Assembly: GCA_029207755.1 (NCBI GenBank)
Contig: JARCOQ010000002.1
Span: 89,441,087 to 89,505,086, forward strand
Length of the DNA stretch: 64,000 nt
DNA from: Chamaea fasciata
Lineage: Eukaryota > Chordata > Aves > Passeriformes > Sylviidae
Direction of reading: 5' to 3'
Made by a program: the position numbers and the translations under genes. Under the pieces are notes generated by a model that was given only the letters and a program-made list of their open reading frames with translations, was not told the DNA's origin and ran no database searches. Positions 38,001 through 53,000 of the stretch are shown here, in pieces (position 1 is the first letter of the stretch; every line of letters starts with the position of its first letter).

Positions 38001-41000
38001 AAGAGTCATGTCAACCTTCCTCTACGTATAAAATTATTCATATCACTGAATCCTTTCTGGTTTTCTGTCATCATCTTCATAACAGACTGAAAAATAAACA
38101 AGTTTAAAAACTGCAAGGTCTGAATATCCCGGTTTCCGGGACAAAAAAAGCATGGAATGATTCCCCGCATACTGAGAAACCAAGACGCTTCTGTTACAAC
38201 TATGTTTAATTGCAATTATAATGGAGAACAAACTGTAATTATGATGAGAGAAAAACAACTAACCCAGAGAATTATTAACATCGGCAAATCTAAACACGCA
38301 AGCATACGACCTGAATATCAATCCTCAGCTTTTTTCAACAGACCCTGGTCTATCAGTTTTCTTCTTTCAAAAGAAAAATGTGCCCATAGGCAACAACTTA
38401 AAAAGGACTTAACAAAATGTCCAACTTCAAAACACTAGCAGTTCTCTCCTCGCTTGCAAACACCTAGGCTAACTAGGTATGTCTGTGTATATGCAAAAGT
38501 TTGTTTTTCTGAAAGCACTCTTCATGTCTAGATTTCTGTTTTCAACTGTTCCAAATTTTACCACTCAAAAGATATCAGCAATTATTTCTTGCTGAGAATG
38601 ACCTGAAACTAGGAATTCATGTTCCTAATGGACATAATTGGACCATCAAAAAGGCAGGACCAGACCATCTGCAAACACACAAAAAAGCTTATCTTTACTT
38701 TTCAACAATAAAGAAATGCAAACGACAATTTTAAGTAGCAAAAATTAAAAAATTATAAAAAATCCTGAATTTTATATCCAACAGACACTGCAAAAAATGC
38801 ATAAATCACACCCTAAATACTCTGCTATCCACTGACTTCACTACTTCATTCTTAGAATGCAATTGCAAACTAACAGATTTCAAAAGTTATTATGAAATAG
38901 CTTCACCAAAAATACAGGATTAGGAAACAGGTGTTTTAAAAGTCACTTCAGACTACCTTTATTTCCCCTTCTCATACACCTAGTAATAAAGGTGCAAATA
39001 TATTTTGGTGTTGTGTGCTGAAACCATCTCTTTCCACATCTCCCACAAAAAAGTAAAACTTGCCAACATGTTTTTTCACATGTAAGAGGTGAAAGCCTTT
39101 ACAGATGCCTGTCCACAACCTATCTCACAAGGTAGCTGGACATCCAAGAATTCTGGTTTTGCTTTGCAGTAGCATATAATTTTGGATAAATAAACTACTG
39201 TCCTACATCTAAATCTGAAAGAGTAGTACAGGAACTTCACAGGCAGCTTCTTCCCAATATGCCAAAAGTCAGGGCACATTTACTACTCAAGTGCCAAGTG
39301 TTCAAATGCTACAAACAGACAATTACTCAAGTCTAGCAAAGGTTTTCTAAATTTATATTATTATCAAATTTATATGTAGACAGCTACACCAGAGGCACAA
39401 AATATGATTTCTCAATATGCATTTTGATCATTATTTACACAACCAGCATGAAATTTTAATTTTCAGGCATATACTGCTATGCAATATTAATTATACTCTA
39501 AAACCACAGCTCTTAAAATCCACATGTATATCTTTAAGGACAAAGAGGATGACAATTTAATAACATATTTTTGCCTAAAACAACTGGATGGTCCCTATCC
39601 TAAAAGTTATTTAAATCTACAAGCAAACTGGGAGGTACCGAACTTCCTTCATGAAAAAGACATTTTCTATCACATAGCTGAGGGTGACACTTTTCACTGT
39701 TTCCTCAGTAACCTCATAAAACAACTTAAGGGTAAGCCTGCACTAGTCTGCTAATTACACTGCATACACATCCTCTAAATTCTCTTGTTTTTTTATGGTA
39801 TCATAAAATGTCTCTCCCAAAACACCAAACACCTTCTCTTTCAGACCTCATCGTCATTCACTATGCCACATTACTGAGGGACAACCACATCCATCCTAGT
39901 CTGACTTTTCCTGTTGCAGTAAAACTGGGAAGAAAGTTCATTTTTCTAGATTCTTAAGGAATATCTATTCTCATCCTTCCAAAACAACGACATTTTCAGC
40001 AGATCTCATTTGCCAAAACTAATTACTAAGTGTACTTTCTTGCCAAAACTCTCTCTCAATAAAACTGACATCTAGCGGGCCCTAAGTAAAATCTACAACC
40101 AGACAGAACTCAGCTCTTCTCTATATCCAAGAAGCAGATAACTTCTAAATGAGCTCCAAAGTGTAAAACACTGGGACATTCTGATGTGAACCTGTCACTT
40201 CAGGTTGTTCACAAAACACCTTTATAGGGGTTTTACAAAGATAATTCCTTGGTTTGTAGAAGAAAACACTTCTATGGATGACAGTTTTTATAATTTAACT
40301 CTTATCCTGAGATGGCTGTACAGCATGAAATCCACCTTCAGAAAAGCCAAAGGTATTGGAGTCAATATTGCCATGAATAAATCTCTAAAAAAAGTCTTCC
40401 CTAGACAAGGATAACAAGACATCAGCGGTTAACACAGGTTCTTAAACTTAAACCAAATGAAAATTCTATGGTAATTTCAGTTGGTTTAAAACCTCTTTCA
40501 CCTTTGGTTCTCTTTTCCTGAAAAGGATGTATTACATTCTTGTTAAGTCAAGGGAAATGTCAAGAGACCACTGATTCAAGGTCAGCTCAAGGTCATCTAA
40601 ATGAACTAATTTGCAAAGGTGCCTCAGTTCAAACAATGAGAAACTGTTTTTAATGCAAAGTCTCATTCTGCTTTCATGCCTGGTTTAAGTCAGTATTTCC
40701 CACCACGACTATGCAGTAACTGTGCTTCGCTAAACCATGAAGGCCTGAACAATTCACAAAGCATCAGCTCTTCCCCAGCAGGATTCTGAACAGGTAAAAG
40801 TACAGTCCCATGCATAAAGAAAAAACAAAGGAAGCTGGAAGAGGGAGATGAGAGAACTGGAAATAAAAGATTAAACAAAATGGATATAGAAATTGTAAAT
40901 GCTTCCTGCAGAAAGCAGCTTTACTGCATGAAACAACTGTGTGTCTATAACCTTCCGCTTAACTTTCCTTTGGAATTCCCCTTTAACTCCCTCCAGAACA

Positions 41001-44000
41001 GCAAGAGATTGCTTGACCTGAAAATGTTAAGACATTTGTTATTATGGCAGATAATGTGAGAAGTCAACAGTGTAACCACTTATTTTGTGAAGGTTTTTGC
41101 TTCAGTTCCTTCTGAACCTGGAGTCCAATCAAACCATTATTCAGAATCAGACATTCTTAAGAGAGAAAGTAAAACATAACACTAACATATAATGAAAATA
41201 ATTTAAAAGTTTATAAAGCTTTTTTCTTTCTTTTTACCTAAAGAAAACTGACATGCTTCCTGAAAAAAATTGAAATCCTCAGGTTTATTATAGAAGAGAA
41301 ATATTTCAGAAATACAACTGGCTTTCATGTTTTTAAAAAGAATGCTCATTTAAACCCATATACTTCTCCATGAAGGTAACCAAACAACTACATCCTTCAA
41401 TTAAAAAAAAATTCTTTCCTTCTTCAAAAACTTATTTTATGTATGAATGCTGCTCTACATTGGTTTGATGTAAAGTGAATGAGTGCTGGAAATGAATGCA
41501 CATTAAGTGCTTTACCTGACTGGTTTGTTCTCAGGGCCAATGTCTCTGCAACCCAACTTTTCCAGTCTGCAGCGTCTGTATGACTCATAATATGCACGTG
41601 TCTTCTCTTTTAAGTCTTCCATATTTGTGCAAAGCATCCTGCGAAGCTTTATAGTGTCACAGTGGCTCTCATTTTCCACTAATCAGTAAAAAGAAGATTT
41701 TATTATGCAGAAGTAGCAAAACAGTCAAAATACATTTTAAACAGCATCACTTACCTTTTCCTAGAAGTATATTTAGTGAACAAAGTATCTTGTTGTTTAT
41801 TATACCTCTTACACTTTCTTATCATTCCTAATATACACACTGAAGTACTGAAGACCTTTAAGTACTGGAGAACATATTTCATCTGTCCTGATTTCCTGTT
41901 TGAGCTGAACAACACCACATTTCTCTCTTTTTTAACCCCCTTTACTGACAATCACAAATGTTTGAAATTTGGTAGTGCTAGAGCTACTGCCACTATCCTA
42001 ACCTACCCAAATACTAGATACACCATCTCATACCTTGATCCCAAGGATGCATCAGTGTGGATGAAATTAAAAGTTAGTGCATGCCTCAAGTATTAACTGC
42101 TAAATTCCTTATATTCTTGATCCAAAATACAATCAGCCTGACATCAGTCATCAGAAACATCAGAAACAGCCCCTTGTACTATTGGTGAATTTTATACTTC
42201 AACAACAGCAAAATAAAGTCATAAAAATACTTCTAAGAATTCCTTTACCTTTTACGATGCCCCAAGGGTATTGACGAGCTCTCACCATTTTGTTTCCAAC
42301 CTTCACCTTCTCCATACTTCCTACCACAGCAAATGGCAAATAACCCTGTAAGAGCCATACCAATAAAGTCTTAATCTGTCAGCATTCTTATGTTAGTACA
42401 CAAAAGCACTACAGAAATTAATTAGGGAGGAAAACACCATTTCAGGAAAAGCCATCAGGGAGTTTAAAACCATAAATCACGCCTAGGAGATCAGTAGCTA
42501 GGCAGTACCTACTGATAAAAAACTCAAACTACAACAGAAGCAGAAGGAGCAGTTGATAGATCCAGATGGGTGTGTTGACAACTCAGGGGAACCTCAACAG
42601 GCTGGAGAAATGGGCCAACAGGCACCTCACAAAGTAGAAATGAGAGTAACATTACACCCTGCATGTCAGGAGGAATAAGCCCATGTCCCAGCACATGCTG
42701 GGGGTCAACTGTCTGGAAAGGCACTTTGCAGAATAAGACACAGGTGCAACGACCTGGTGAACAGCAGGTTGTCTCTGATTCAGCAGGTGTGTCCCAATGG
42801 CAAAGGCAGTCAACTACATCCTGAGCTGCACAAGGAAATGTCAGCCCCAAACAGAAAACTGCTCTAGAACATTTGACTCACATTCATTCAGAGCTCATAT
42901 CCCAGTAACAGTCACATGACTGCTGGAACCTGTGGTGTGGTTACTACTGTGGGCTTGGCACAAAGACAGGCTGGGCACCGACTGCCTGCGTGCTGACCCA
43001 CAACAGCTGACCAAATAAACACCATTACCTGGAAAATAAATCACTAGCAGAGCATGGAAGTGGTAAGTAACAAACCACCACGTTTCCCCACAGGAAAAGG
43101 ACCTGTTACTGATCAACAGCTGCACATTCTCACTCCCTGGCCAGGTAACAGAGGTTGGGAATGCACAGCCATGGGCTCTGGAATCCTGGCTCCTGTTCCC
43201 TACTTTCAAACCCCGGTACACACAAACGTGTTCATGTGCACCTACAAACACATGCACGAGAGCAGCAAATACACAGCACTCAAGGCAAAGCCATCAAAGC
43301 CATTCATGGCCTTAGCTGAAAGCTGGCAGCTACCCCTGGGACAACTGGAAACAGAAAATAAGCCAGAGTTACATCTGACTTTTTCATCCCCAGAGAAAAT
43401 CTGTCCTAATTACAAAAGAAAGTAAAAAATGAAAGAAAAAAAGCAGGTGAAGACTTGCTATTGTAGAAATTTGTAGATGTGAGGCACCTAAATATCTTCT
43501 CTACCAGATGTAGAATTGTATCTGTTGAGGAAAAGAGCCAAGTCAATCTATCCATCTATAGAAGTAATTATATATTTATTAACCAGATATTAGAAAAAAA
43601 ACCCATGTATGCATGAGAACCTCTTTTCTGTTACAGGTATCACAGCAGAGGGGCAGAAAGATTTGCAAGTAGGGAGAAAAAACCCAACATGTAAGAGCTT
43701 TTTAAGGAGAAGAATAAACAAACTTGTGACATGCAAATTTACTCACTTGAAGACAATGGTGAAAGCAGTGACATTAATCAGCATTAGAGAATGATCCTTT
43801 AGTACTGAAATATCAATATTTATGTCATTTACTTACATTTGTGATGGTATTAATCTCAGAAACGGTTTCATCATCAGTAGGAAACTGGTATATCTGGATG
43901 CCACTACTAACTAATTCACTCATTATTTTCTTCTTGAACTCTTGTAGCTCACTTTTAGAAATGCTGTCTGCTTTGCCTATAACTGGTATAATGTTCACCT

Positions 44001-47000
44001 ATGAATGACATAAATTATATGAAATGTGTGAGACTTCAATTTTGAGGCGGCAACTTTTGTAAACAGAATTGTTTTCTAATTAGCTTTTAAAACTTCCTCT
44101 GCAGTCCAAATCTCGCCATCCATTGATATCAAATTTTCACAAACAATGAAAAATATTCTCATGGGCATCATTTAACTAACTAGCAATCAATTATTTAATA
44201 TACTCCCTTAAAAACAGTTGATTCTAAGAACAAGGAAGGAGGTCTCATAGAGGGAAGTACTCAAAAGCAGTGCCTACTTATTAACTAAATGCCATTAAGT
44301 ATTTATATCTCTGTTAAAAAAAATAGATTGTTTAGTTTATAGCAGCAGGGCACATGGCTCAGGTGTTAAATGAAAGCTGGCAGTCTAAATACACAAAGAA
44401 AAGGAAGCTGGCTACCAAACCCTGCCTAGCCCTGAGCCTCTTCCCTGGGTTCCTTTCAGCTACATCTTCTTCACCTCACCACTGCAGCAGTTTCTCCAGT
44501 ATCTGACATGAGCAGAGGAATGACAAAGGCTAAACCTTCTTGCTTACCACTCTTTATACTAATTATTCAGAACTCTGATTTCAGTCCTATTAAACTGCCC
44601 GATTTCCTAAAATAGGTATGGCAGTAACATGGAGGGCACTAGATGCCAACTTTTTTTTTAAAAATACTATCACCACTTCCAAAATACACATTTTTCAGAA
44701 CTAAATGGAAATAATGAATGCCAATATCCAAATATTTTGAAAGAACATAAATACCTCTTCTAGATTTCAGAAGATGAAGAGTTTTACAGAGTTCCTTGAT
44801 CACAGATGCAAAAAGGAAGGAGAGGAAAAGAAAAAAAGAAAAAATATATATACACACTTTCTATTCTTCTGAACATTGTCTGAATGGAAATGCCTAAATA
44901 TCAAGAACAGATTCAAAATGGATATTTTTCAAATAAGACTTCTGTCTTAAATAAAATGTCCCCAAGAAAAAGAAGCAAGCCAGCTCTGACATATGACTTC
45001 CAAAATTACCTGATGATAGTCCTTAAATCGTGAAGCATACATGATCTAAGCATATATGGGGTAAAATATCTAAAATCAAATTAAATTATGGAATATATTT
45101 TTTAATAACTGAACTAATTCAGAATTGTATAAACAATCTGTTACAGCTAGGAGTAATTCACACCTTCAATCAAATTAGCTGAGAGACATCAACTTAGGTT
45201 TTCTCCAATATAGATCCAAAAATGGATGGAACACAGAGTCCTCAGAATTAAATTAACCTCTATCTTTTTCAACATGAAAGTTGTCTCTTCAACGTGAACG
45301 TTTTTCAAGCACACGCTAATTAGGAGAGAATTTCTTAGAAAACAAATAGCAGAGAAAGTCTACCAAGGAGAATAGTAAAAAGCAAAATCATCAGAAACTG
45401 TGATTACAGCTATCAACATTGACATTAAATCACCACAATTGTATAAAAATTGAAAAGCATAAAAATTACTCTGGCTTTAGATAAGCAACAAAGAAGGAAA
45501 AGAAATACATGTATTTGAAATCATTGTTAGTTGTAAGAGCAGGCTGATTTAAATGTATCACTGTGAATCAATATAAAAATTTCTGAAGATTCTTTTTGAA
45601 GGGAAAAAACCCAAACTAACTCCCCACGATACTTTACTGACTTAACCATACAATTCTGAGAGAATGAATTAGAACTGCAGAGCTCTTAACTGAATAATCA
45701 CTATTTCCAGCAACAAAGAGTAAAGGAAAAGATTCCCTTTGTCTGTGAATGAAACCTGGCTGGTAGTGATGCCATCCTAAGCAAAACTACATGGTTTTCC
45801 CATGTCTAGGTGCTGGAGTCCAAATACTTAGCTAGTCATCCAATTCATAAAAGAGAAAAATAAACTGACCATAAATACTCTATTATTTTCTTCAAGGACT
45901 GCAGAGTACAGGACGAACCTAATCTATTCCAAGAATCCTCTCTACCTCTGAGCTGTGTAATCTGCTATTGTTTTGTAGCAACAGACCATAACAAAAAGCA
46001 CACAGTGTACACTGCAGTGGATTTAGGGAGAAACTCAAGACAGCTTTTGACATAGATTTACACATTTGATTGGTATATGTGGCTGTACCATCTTCTCTTT
46101 ATGGAATCCTGTACTCAGTGAATGCACCCAGGGACTACCACATCCTGGGAAATTCTGAGTTCTTAATTGCGACTAGGAGAATGCAGTACTAAAAGCACCA
46201 CAAACAAAACTACAGTTAAAACACATAACTCTTTCTGTGTGTACCTGGATATTTTTGTAGTAAGATCAGAAAGAATCCATTGCAAAGGGATAAAATGAGA
46301 GAGTTACATGTGGTTCATGCTCTCTCTGTGCCAAAACAGAACTAAAAATATTTGCACTCAGTGGCCAGACGCCAAAATTCCCCAAAGCAGAATTACTTTT
46401 GGTTTATCCTGGTGGAAGTATCGTCTTAGGATGCTGGGAATTGGAGATCTATATCTTTTTCTTTGGAAAGAAACACAGTTTTAAAGGCAGTTCAGTAAAG
46501 AAAGGGCACAACCTAGAAACCACCAACATAGCACGCAGAAATGACCCTGCTCTCCGCTACCTTTGTACCACCATACCTTCCCCTCTCTGCTATTGAGAAG
46601 TTGAGAATGCAAAATGCATCCACAAACAAAGTAACAAAAATCTCAAATGTGCTTATCAACCACAAATGTGGACTACATGGCTGATTTAACCCTTATTATC
46701 TCGGAAAAACTTCTCACAAACAAGAAAATGCAGAAGGAAAATTTAGCAGGAAGGGCTCTAATAAAGCACAAAGGAAAACGCGAAAGGCGCAGCAAATCTA
46801 AGGTTTCAAATTTTTCAACATTTTAACAAATTAAATCCAAGTAAGATAAGGTTTCTTAAAACAGGTTAAACATTTAGCTTCACACAGCTCCATTACAGGA
46901 AGAAAGTTAAGGATTTAGAAAATGCAAGTAATTTCACTAGAAACTGCTATTTTAAAGCTTTCTAAACAAATCAAGATGTTAAAACACTACTGCAGCCTAT

Positions 47001-50000
47001 CACAGGAAAAGCCACGTTGGCAGGGTGTTCTGTTCATGGCTCTTCAGTTATCTACAATGAAGATCTTCCCAGCGCCACAGAGCTTTTTACATGCCAACTT
47101 TCCAGCAGTCCCAAAACTAGAAACAAGCTTAATTAGAAATACTACAGCACCTATGGAAGGTACCCTAGCCAATTTCATTATGATGTTTACACTTTAATAA
47201 AAGTAAAGTTGGTGGGGTTCTACTTTTTTCAATAGTTTTTTAAACTTCACTGTGCTTCTTTTTTCAATGTTCTTGCTATGTCTCTCTCCTTTTGATTTGT
47301 AAATAAACAAGCGATGAAATGCAAGCTCCTTGCAGAGCCCATTTATTCTGAACTTAAAATCTATCAGTACCAAAAAAACAATACAAAACCAAATGCATCA
47401 ATATAGAACTGAAAAAATGGTAGTGGACCTAAAAGCTACAAGATGCTTTAGAAAGCAAGACAAATTCTTGGAACTGTTTCCAAGTCTTACCTTACTGTCT
47501 AGGCTTCTCATAGTTAACAAATCTATGGTTTTTAGAGAACGGCCTGTAGGTGAAATGAAATAGAGGCAGACATGGATGCGAGTGTCATGGTAGCTAAATA
47601 AAGAACGTATAACTTTCAGTTCTTCCTCGAGATAGGCTTCAAATTGTGCATCTATATAATCCACTATTGGCTGATAGCTGTAGGGAATAAAATTTAACAA
47701 CCAGATATTAGCTACTCCTAAACAGAGACAGACTAAGAAGGGAATTCTCTTACATTGTTCTGCAGGTTTTTGCTTTACGTGTCAAAAGGCTGCTCAAGAA
47801 GGCAGAAAATTCCGTGTACGAACTAATACTAATTTCTGAAAAGCTACTCAAAAAAAATTGTGCATCTAATAGAAACAAAATATTTCCTAGCTACCATTAG
47901 TGAAAAAAGCTACATAAATTATGTATTAAATTAATTATGATTATAACCAAACTTCCCAAGTGATGGTTTTAAATTTTTCCAATTAAGTTGTGCAAATGCA
48001 GAACTCTTAAATATAAAGAAGATACAACAACCTCCTAGGAACAATAAAAGAAAAGACAGAATATGCAAGTAATAGTACCAAGAAACAGAACAAACTTTCT
48101 CTTCTTAAGTACTGTACATGACAGAGCTCTCAAACAATAGACAAAAACTAAAATGAGAGATGTTAGAGAATAAAAATCTGATTTACAGTAAGTACAGTTT
48201 AAGCATACTTTATCCTACTTAAAACCAGATTCTAATGTGCTTTCAAAAAGAAGGTTTTGATAGACGTAGAAGCAGTGCACCCTTACATTTCTTCTGCTCC
48301 ACAAAGTTTACAAACCAGATCAAATGCTATCTAAATCCAGAAGCAGGTGTTACACACAAAGTCTAAACAAAAAGGCACCTCCTATACTACACATCAAAAT
48401 CTGTAATAGCTATACTAGTATCTACTTGCATCTCCTTCATCCAATTCACCAGCAGAAGCTATTATACTGTCATATCATACGCCACAGCTGTCATGATAAT
48501 CTTAACGTGACTCTCTAACCTTTTATTATATGAGTACCACCATTTAGGTATTCACATAGCATAAATTCTTTACAATTAAGATGAAAGAATGAAAATCTGT
48601 TGAGACAATTCAGTCCTGTAAAAAAATCACAACAGCAGAGACTCAAAAGAAGTTCTGAAAGACATCAGTGTGCTGCCTCTACATCTTCTGACTAAGCTGT
48701 CTGACACAAAAAACAAAGGCCTTTGGTAATCCACATCATGTTTACACCAGTTTAAGGTCTTCAACAAGTTATAATCAAATTGTTAAAAAGCCTTGTAGAT
48801 CTATTTTATATAATCTGCAGTACTTTATAATCTGCTTGGCTGTTTAGAAATCTTCCCATTGAAGCCCCTGCTTTTCTCCACCCCAAAAGAAACAACCGCA
48901 TGTACACACATTTATAAAAGATTATATCATAAATAAAGGGGCAGAGTTCATCTGAGTTATAAAATAATTTCTTACATTAGAAGAACAATGCGTTTACTTC
49001 GGCACACACGGAAAATACTTAACCATCTATTTGGAACTCATGTACGACAACCACTTCCTACAAAGCCCAAAGAAAAATCAAGTTGCAATTAAGACCAAAA
49101 ATTCAGCATAACATAGTAACAAGAGGGCACTTACGTATCTGCTTTGTTCACCTGGTCACCAAATCCCACTGTTTTTACAACAGTCAGCTTCAAAAGAACA
49201 TTACTCTCCCGGAGTTCACAAGTCTGGGCTCTAAGTCGCACACTGGACAGAAAATGTGTTGATGGAGAGTCCTCAAAATTAGTGTTAAACAAACTGCTCA
49301 TCAAGGCTGATTTCCCAATTCCAGTTTCCCCTAGAATTAAATAGAAGGGTTGGAAGAGAAGACATTTTGCACATCAAAAAATATATAATAATCACAGAAA
49401 GTGTATACAAAAACTCCTCAACTGATTTCTCTGAGCAAATTGTATTTCTGCATTCTTTTAGTGAACACTAAAAATATTTTCATTATTTTTTCATCCTGCA
49501 TATAAGGGCAAATTACCAGGTGATGAGTAATGAGCAGAACAGTGTCTTGACACTTTGGTTTCTTTAGAAGTGTGAACTAACTTCCCACAGATTTTAGAAA
49601 GTTAAGTAGCTAGCTGTGAAACCAGAGATTCAACAAATGGTTTTTAAGAATAACTGTAAAACATTAGAGCAAAACATTTGTAAGTATAGAAACACTTCAG
49701 TAATACCACCTTGGAATTTTAGAGTTTTTTTAATCTGAAGCTCTTTTTTACAAGTGTAAGCCCAGTTACATCAAAAAAATCCAAACGGCTGCTGATAAAT
49801 TAATAAATAACTGGCATCCATTTTCAGCATTTTCTGGTCTTCACATAGTTTATGAAAATGCTACATACAAACCCAAATAAACAAAACTGAGAGAAGGGGT
49901 GGAATTATAGTTCATGCTTAACGTGAAAGAAACAGTTTAACACCAGAACTAGATTTAAATTTCAGTCGCTTCCTAACATGGATATACCACTGAAGCCTTA

Positions 50001-53000
50001 AAGCAACCAGATGCTACTCACCAATGCAAAGAATGTTGAAGCAGAAGCCATGCTTGATGGATTTCCTAAGGAGCTGGTCAGGTAAGCTGTCAAACCCAAC
50101 ATGGGCAGACAAGGACAAAGTTCGACAGCCAACATTTTGCTACAGAAAAACAATTTAAAAATATCAGTTAACAATAGCAATAAAGAAGATCTACTAGAAA
50201 GCTAGAACTCGTTCCATATAATTTTACACACAATGAAGAAAAGCCAAAGTCTGAAAAAAAAAAATAGACCTGTCAAATCAGCTTTATTCCATGATTGGAG
50301 AAAAAAAATTAAATTTACTTTACAGGAAGACTTGCAGGTTTAAAAAAAAATCCATGTTTTTCAAAAAAAAAAAAAAAAACCCCAAAAAAACCAAAACAAA
50401 CAATCTTATGAAATGTGAATGAAATAAAGTGGACAAGTCCAACTGAAAATGTAAACTGAAAATTGTAAGGGGAAAATAGACCACAGTTGGTTTGCTCTCA
50501 GAATTTAGGAAAAAGTACTAAAAACAATCAAAGCATTCGAATTCAAAATAGAGAGCATAATCAGAGGAAGGTCTGTGTTATCAAACAGAACCCATTCTGA
50601 GGAGCTGGAACTGAAATTGCTATTTATGTAAACTAAAACATTATCAACACTCATTATATGCACCAAAACTCCGAGATAGCATTATTTCTATTTCATTATA
50701 AATATCTAAAGGTGCACATTCCTTTTCAAACATCAGCTAGCAATCTAGAACCATGACATCAAGACAGTGAGCACACTAAAATGCACAAGGCTAAAAGGAA
50801 ATATCTTGATTCATACAAATGAACTGTATTTTTAAACAAACATTACATATCAGAAGTAGAATTGGTAACAGGTCCATGCTATTCCTTCTCTTTTATTTCC
50901 AATTCATATGGAATTGGAAACCACTACCGTTCCCTGTGAACATGCACATAGTCAACAGTAGGAAATATTTAAAGTTAACACTTAAAAGCCCATTAAAGTG
51001 ACACCTTTTTTAATAGGTATGCATAACAAGTCTCAGAATTCTTATGGCTAGAAGGATATGGATATTCCTCATAGCACATCCTCACCCTCCTCTTTATTTG
51101 CACAGGACTTTCCTTGTATGGGCTTACAGACTGCACTGCACTAACCGCACCAACTCTCATTTTAGATTCCTGTAATTAAGTAATTCCATTTTAGACTAGT
51201 ATGAGGGAAAATGCATATGCAAAGTGAAAAATTTAACGAGAAAATATTACATTTTTGGGCTATTAAAAGAAAGTACACTCTAAGCATGTCAGAAAACAAA
51301 ATTTCTCAAGGCATTCTACCAGAAGAAAATTACAATTAAAAAGTGCTGAGAAACACTGAGAACTGTCAGTCTCCTGTCCATCTAAAGACAAGTGAATGTG
51401 AGACAGAGTGGCTGCACAGCTAAGAACTCCAGCTACTCAGTCTGACACCCAAAGCACCTCTACTACCACTAGGATAAGACAGCTCCTCTAACATAAACCC
51501 TGCAGCCTCCACACCAAAAGCCAGGGCAAGAGGCTCAACATCACTGCAGAAGAGAGGCCTTGCACCTTCCTGTCACCAGCCTAAATCCCAACTGCACTGG
51601 GCTACCCTCAAAACCTCTGCACTGCCATTTGTAACTCTCCAATAACAACAACAACAACAAAAAAAAAAACCTTGCAGGAACAAATTTATTTCCTTCTGAT
51701 GCCCAGGTGTTAGAAAGATAAATTACTTTGTCAGTAGAATTGCCTTGGTTGAGGGCTTGACATGCCTCGATGATCTCTGACCTGGAGGAGGTTAATAAAG
51801 CCTGGGGAGAAGGATGTGCTAATGATAGTGGACACAAAGAATGCAAAATTTATGGCCTACAAGGGCATTTGGCAGAACTCCCAATATAAGGAAGAAACTA
51901 ACAAAGCCAACTCAGCAACTATGCTGAAATCAACTCCCACTGACATAACTCCAAGGCAATTTTGGCAGGAGGAGATTGTGACCATCAACTCATGGACCAC
52001 CTACTCAAGAAATGCACCAACTCAAAAGAAGAGCAAGACTTTGAATGTGGACTAATTAACACGACAAACGAGAGAGTAGCTAACCAACATAAGGTAGAAC
52101 ACTAATTAAGAAAACTATGCAACTAGTAGCCAATGACCCTTGATTTCCTTGTTTGCTAAAAAGCAGAAATGTAGTTTCGATGACTGGGCAGCTAGCATTT
52201 TGTGGGTTATCTATCACCTAGCATCCTACTTTGGTAGAATAGACGAAATAAATCAGAATAAAGAAATAGAAGTAGCTTATAGTGTAAATCGCACTGCTGC
52301 CTACCAACCATCGAGCCCTCATTCAGGACAACACCTCTCTTCCTTACAAAAGAATCACTGTGTAAACCTATTCCACCTCGCAGCAACTGAAGCATTCTCC
52401 TAATAGAAAAGGAGTAGCCCGCATTTTTCCTTCTGAAATTTTCCAAGGACATCGGGTGTTTGTCCCTCTGCTATTGTCTAACAAATACGCAGAGAAATTA
52501 AGTCCACAAAACTGACCACATGATACCCGCATTCTTACTACTTCCAAAAGAAATATCACCGAGTTGATCACCTGATTGATATCAGCTAAATATCACCTAA
52601 ATCACATCTCATTCCTTCCCTCGAGCCATTTTTAAAGGTTGGTGGCATAACTAATACATCTGGATTTCCCCAGATTCACCGCACTGGATGGGGCTCTGAG
52701 CAACATGGTCTAGTGAAAACCGTCTCTGCCTAGAGCAGGAGGACTGGAACCAGACAATCTTTCTGACATCCCTTTCAACCCAAACCATTCTAGGATTCTA
52801 TGATTTAAGCAAGTATTTTGGTTTATATAAAGTTGTCTTGCCCATTAAAAACAGCATTAAAATAGCCTGAGACGGTGTAACATTTAAAAAATATTCTTTC
52901 AGAAAGAAACTAAAAAAAAAAAACTTATCTTTTAAATTTGCCACATATTTCTGACTAAAACTGCCCAACACCATGCTCTACCAAAACAAAAGCCAGGTCT

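Noticed and set aside
42895..43257. 120-codon minus ORF in SEPTIN10 intron 5
   Set aside because: It does not splice in phase with neighbouring septin exons and shows no septin similarity.
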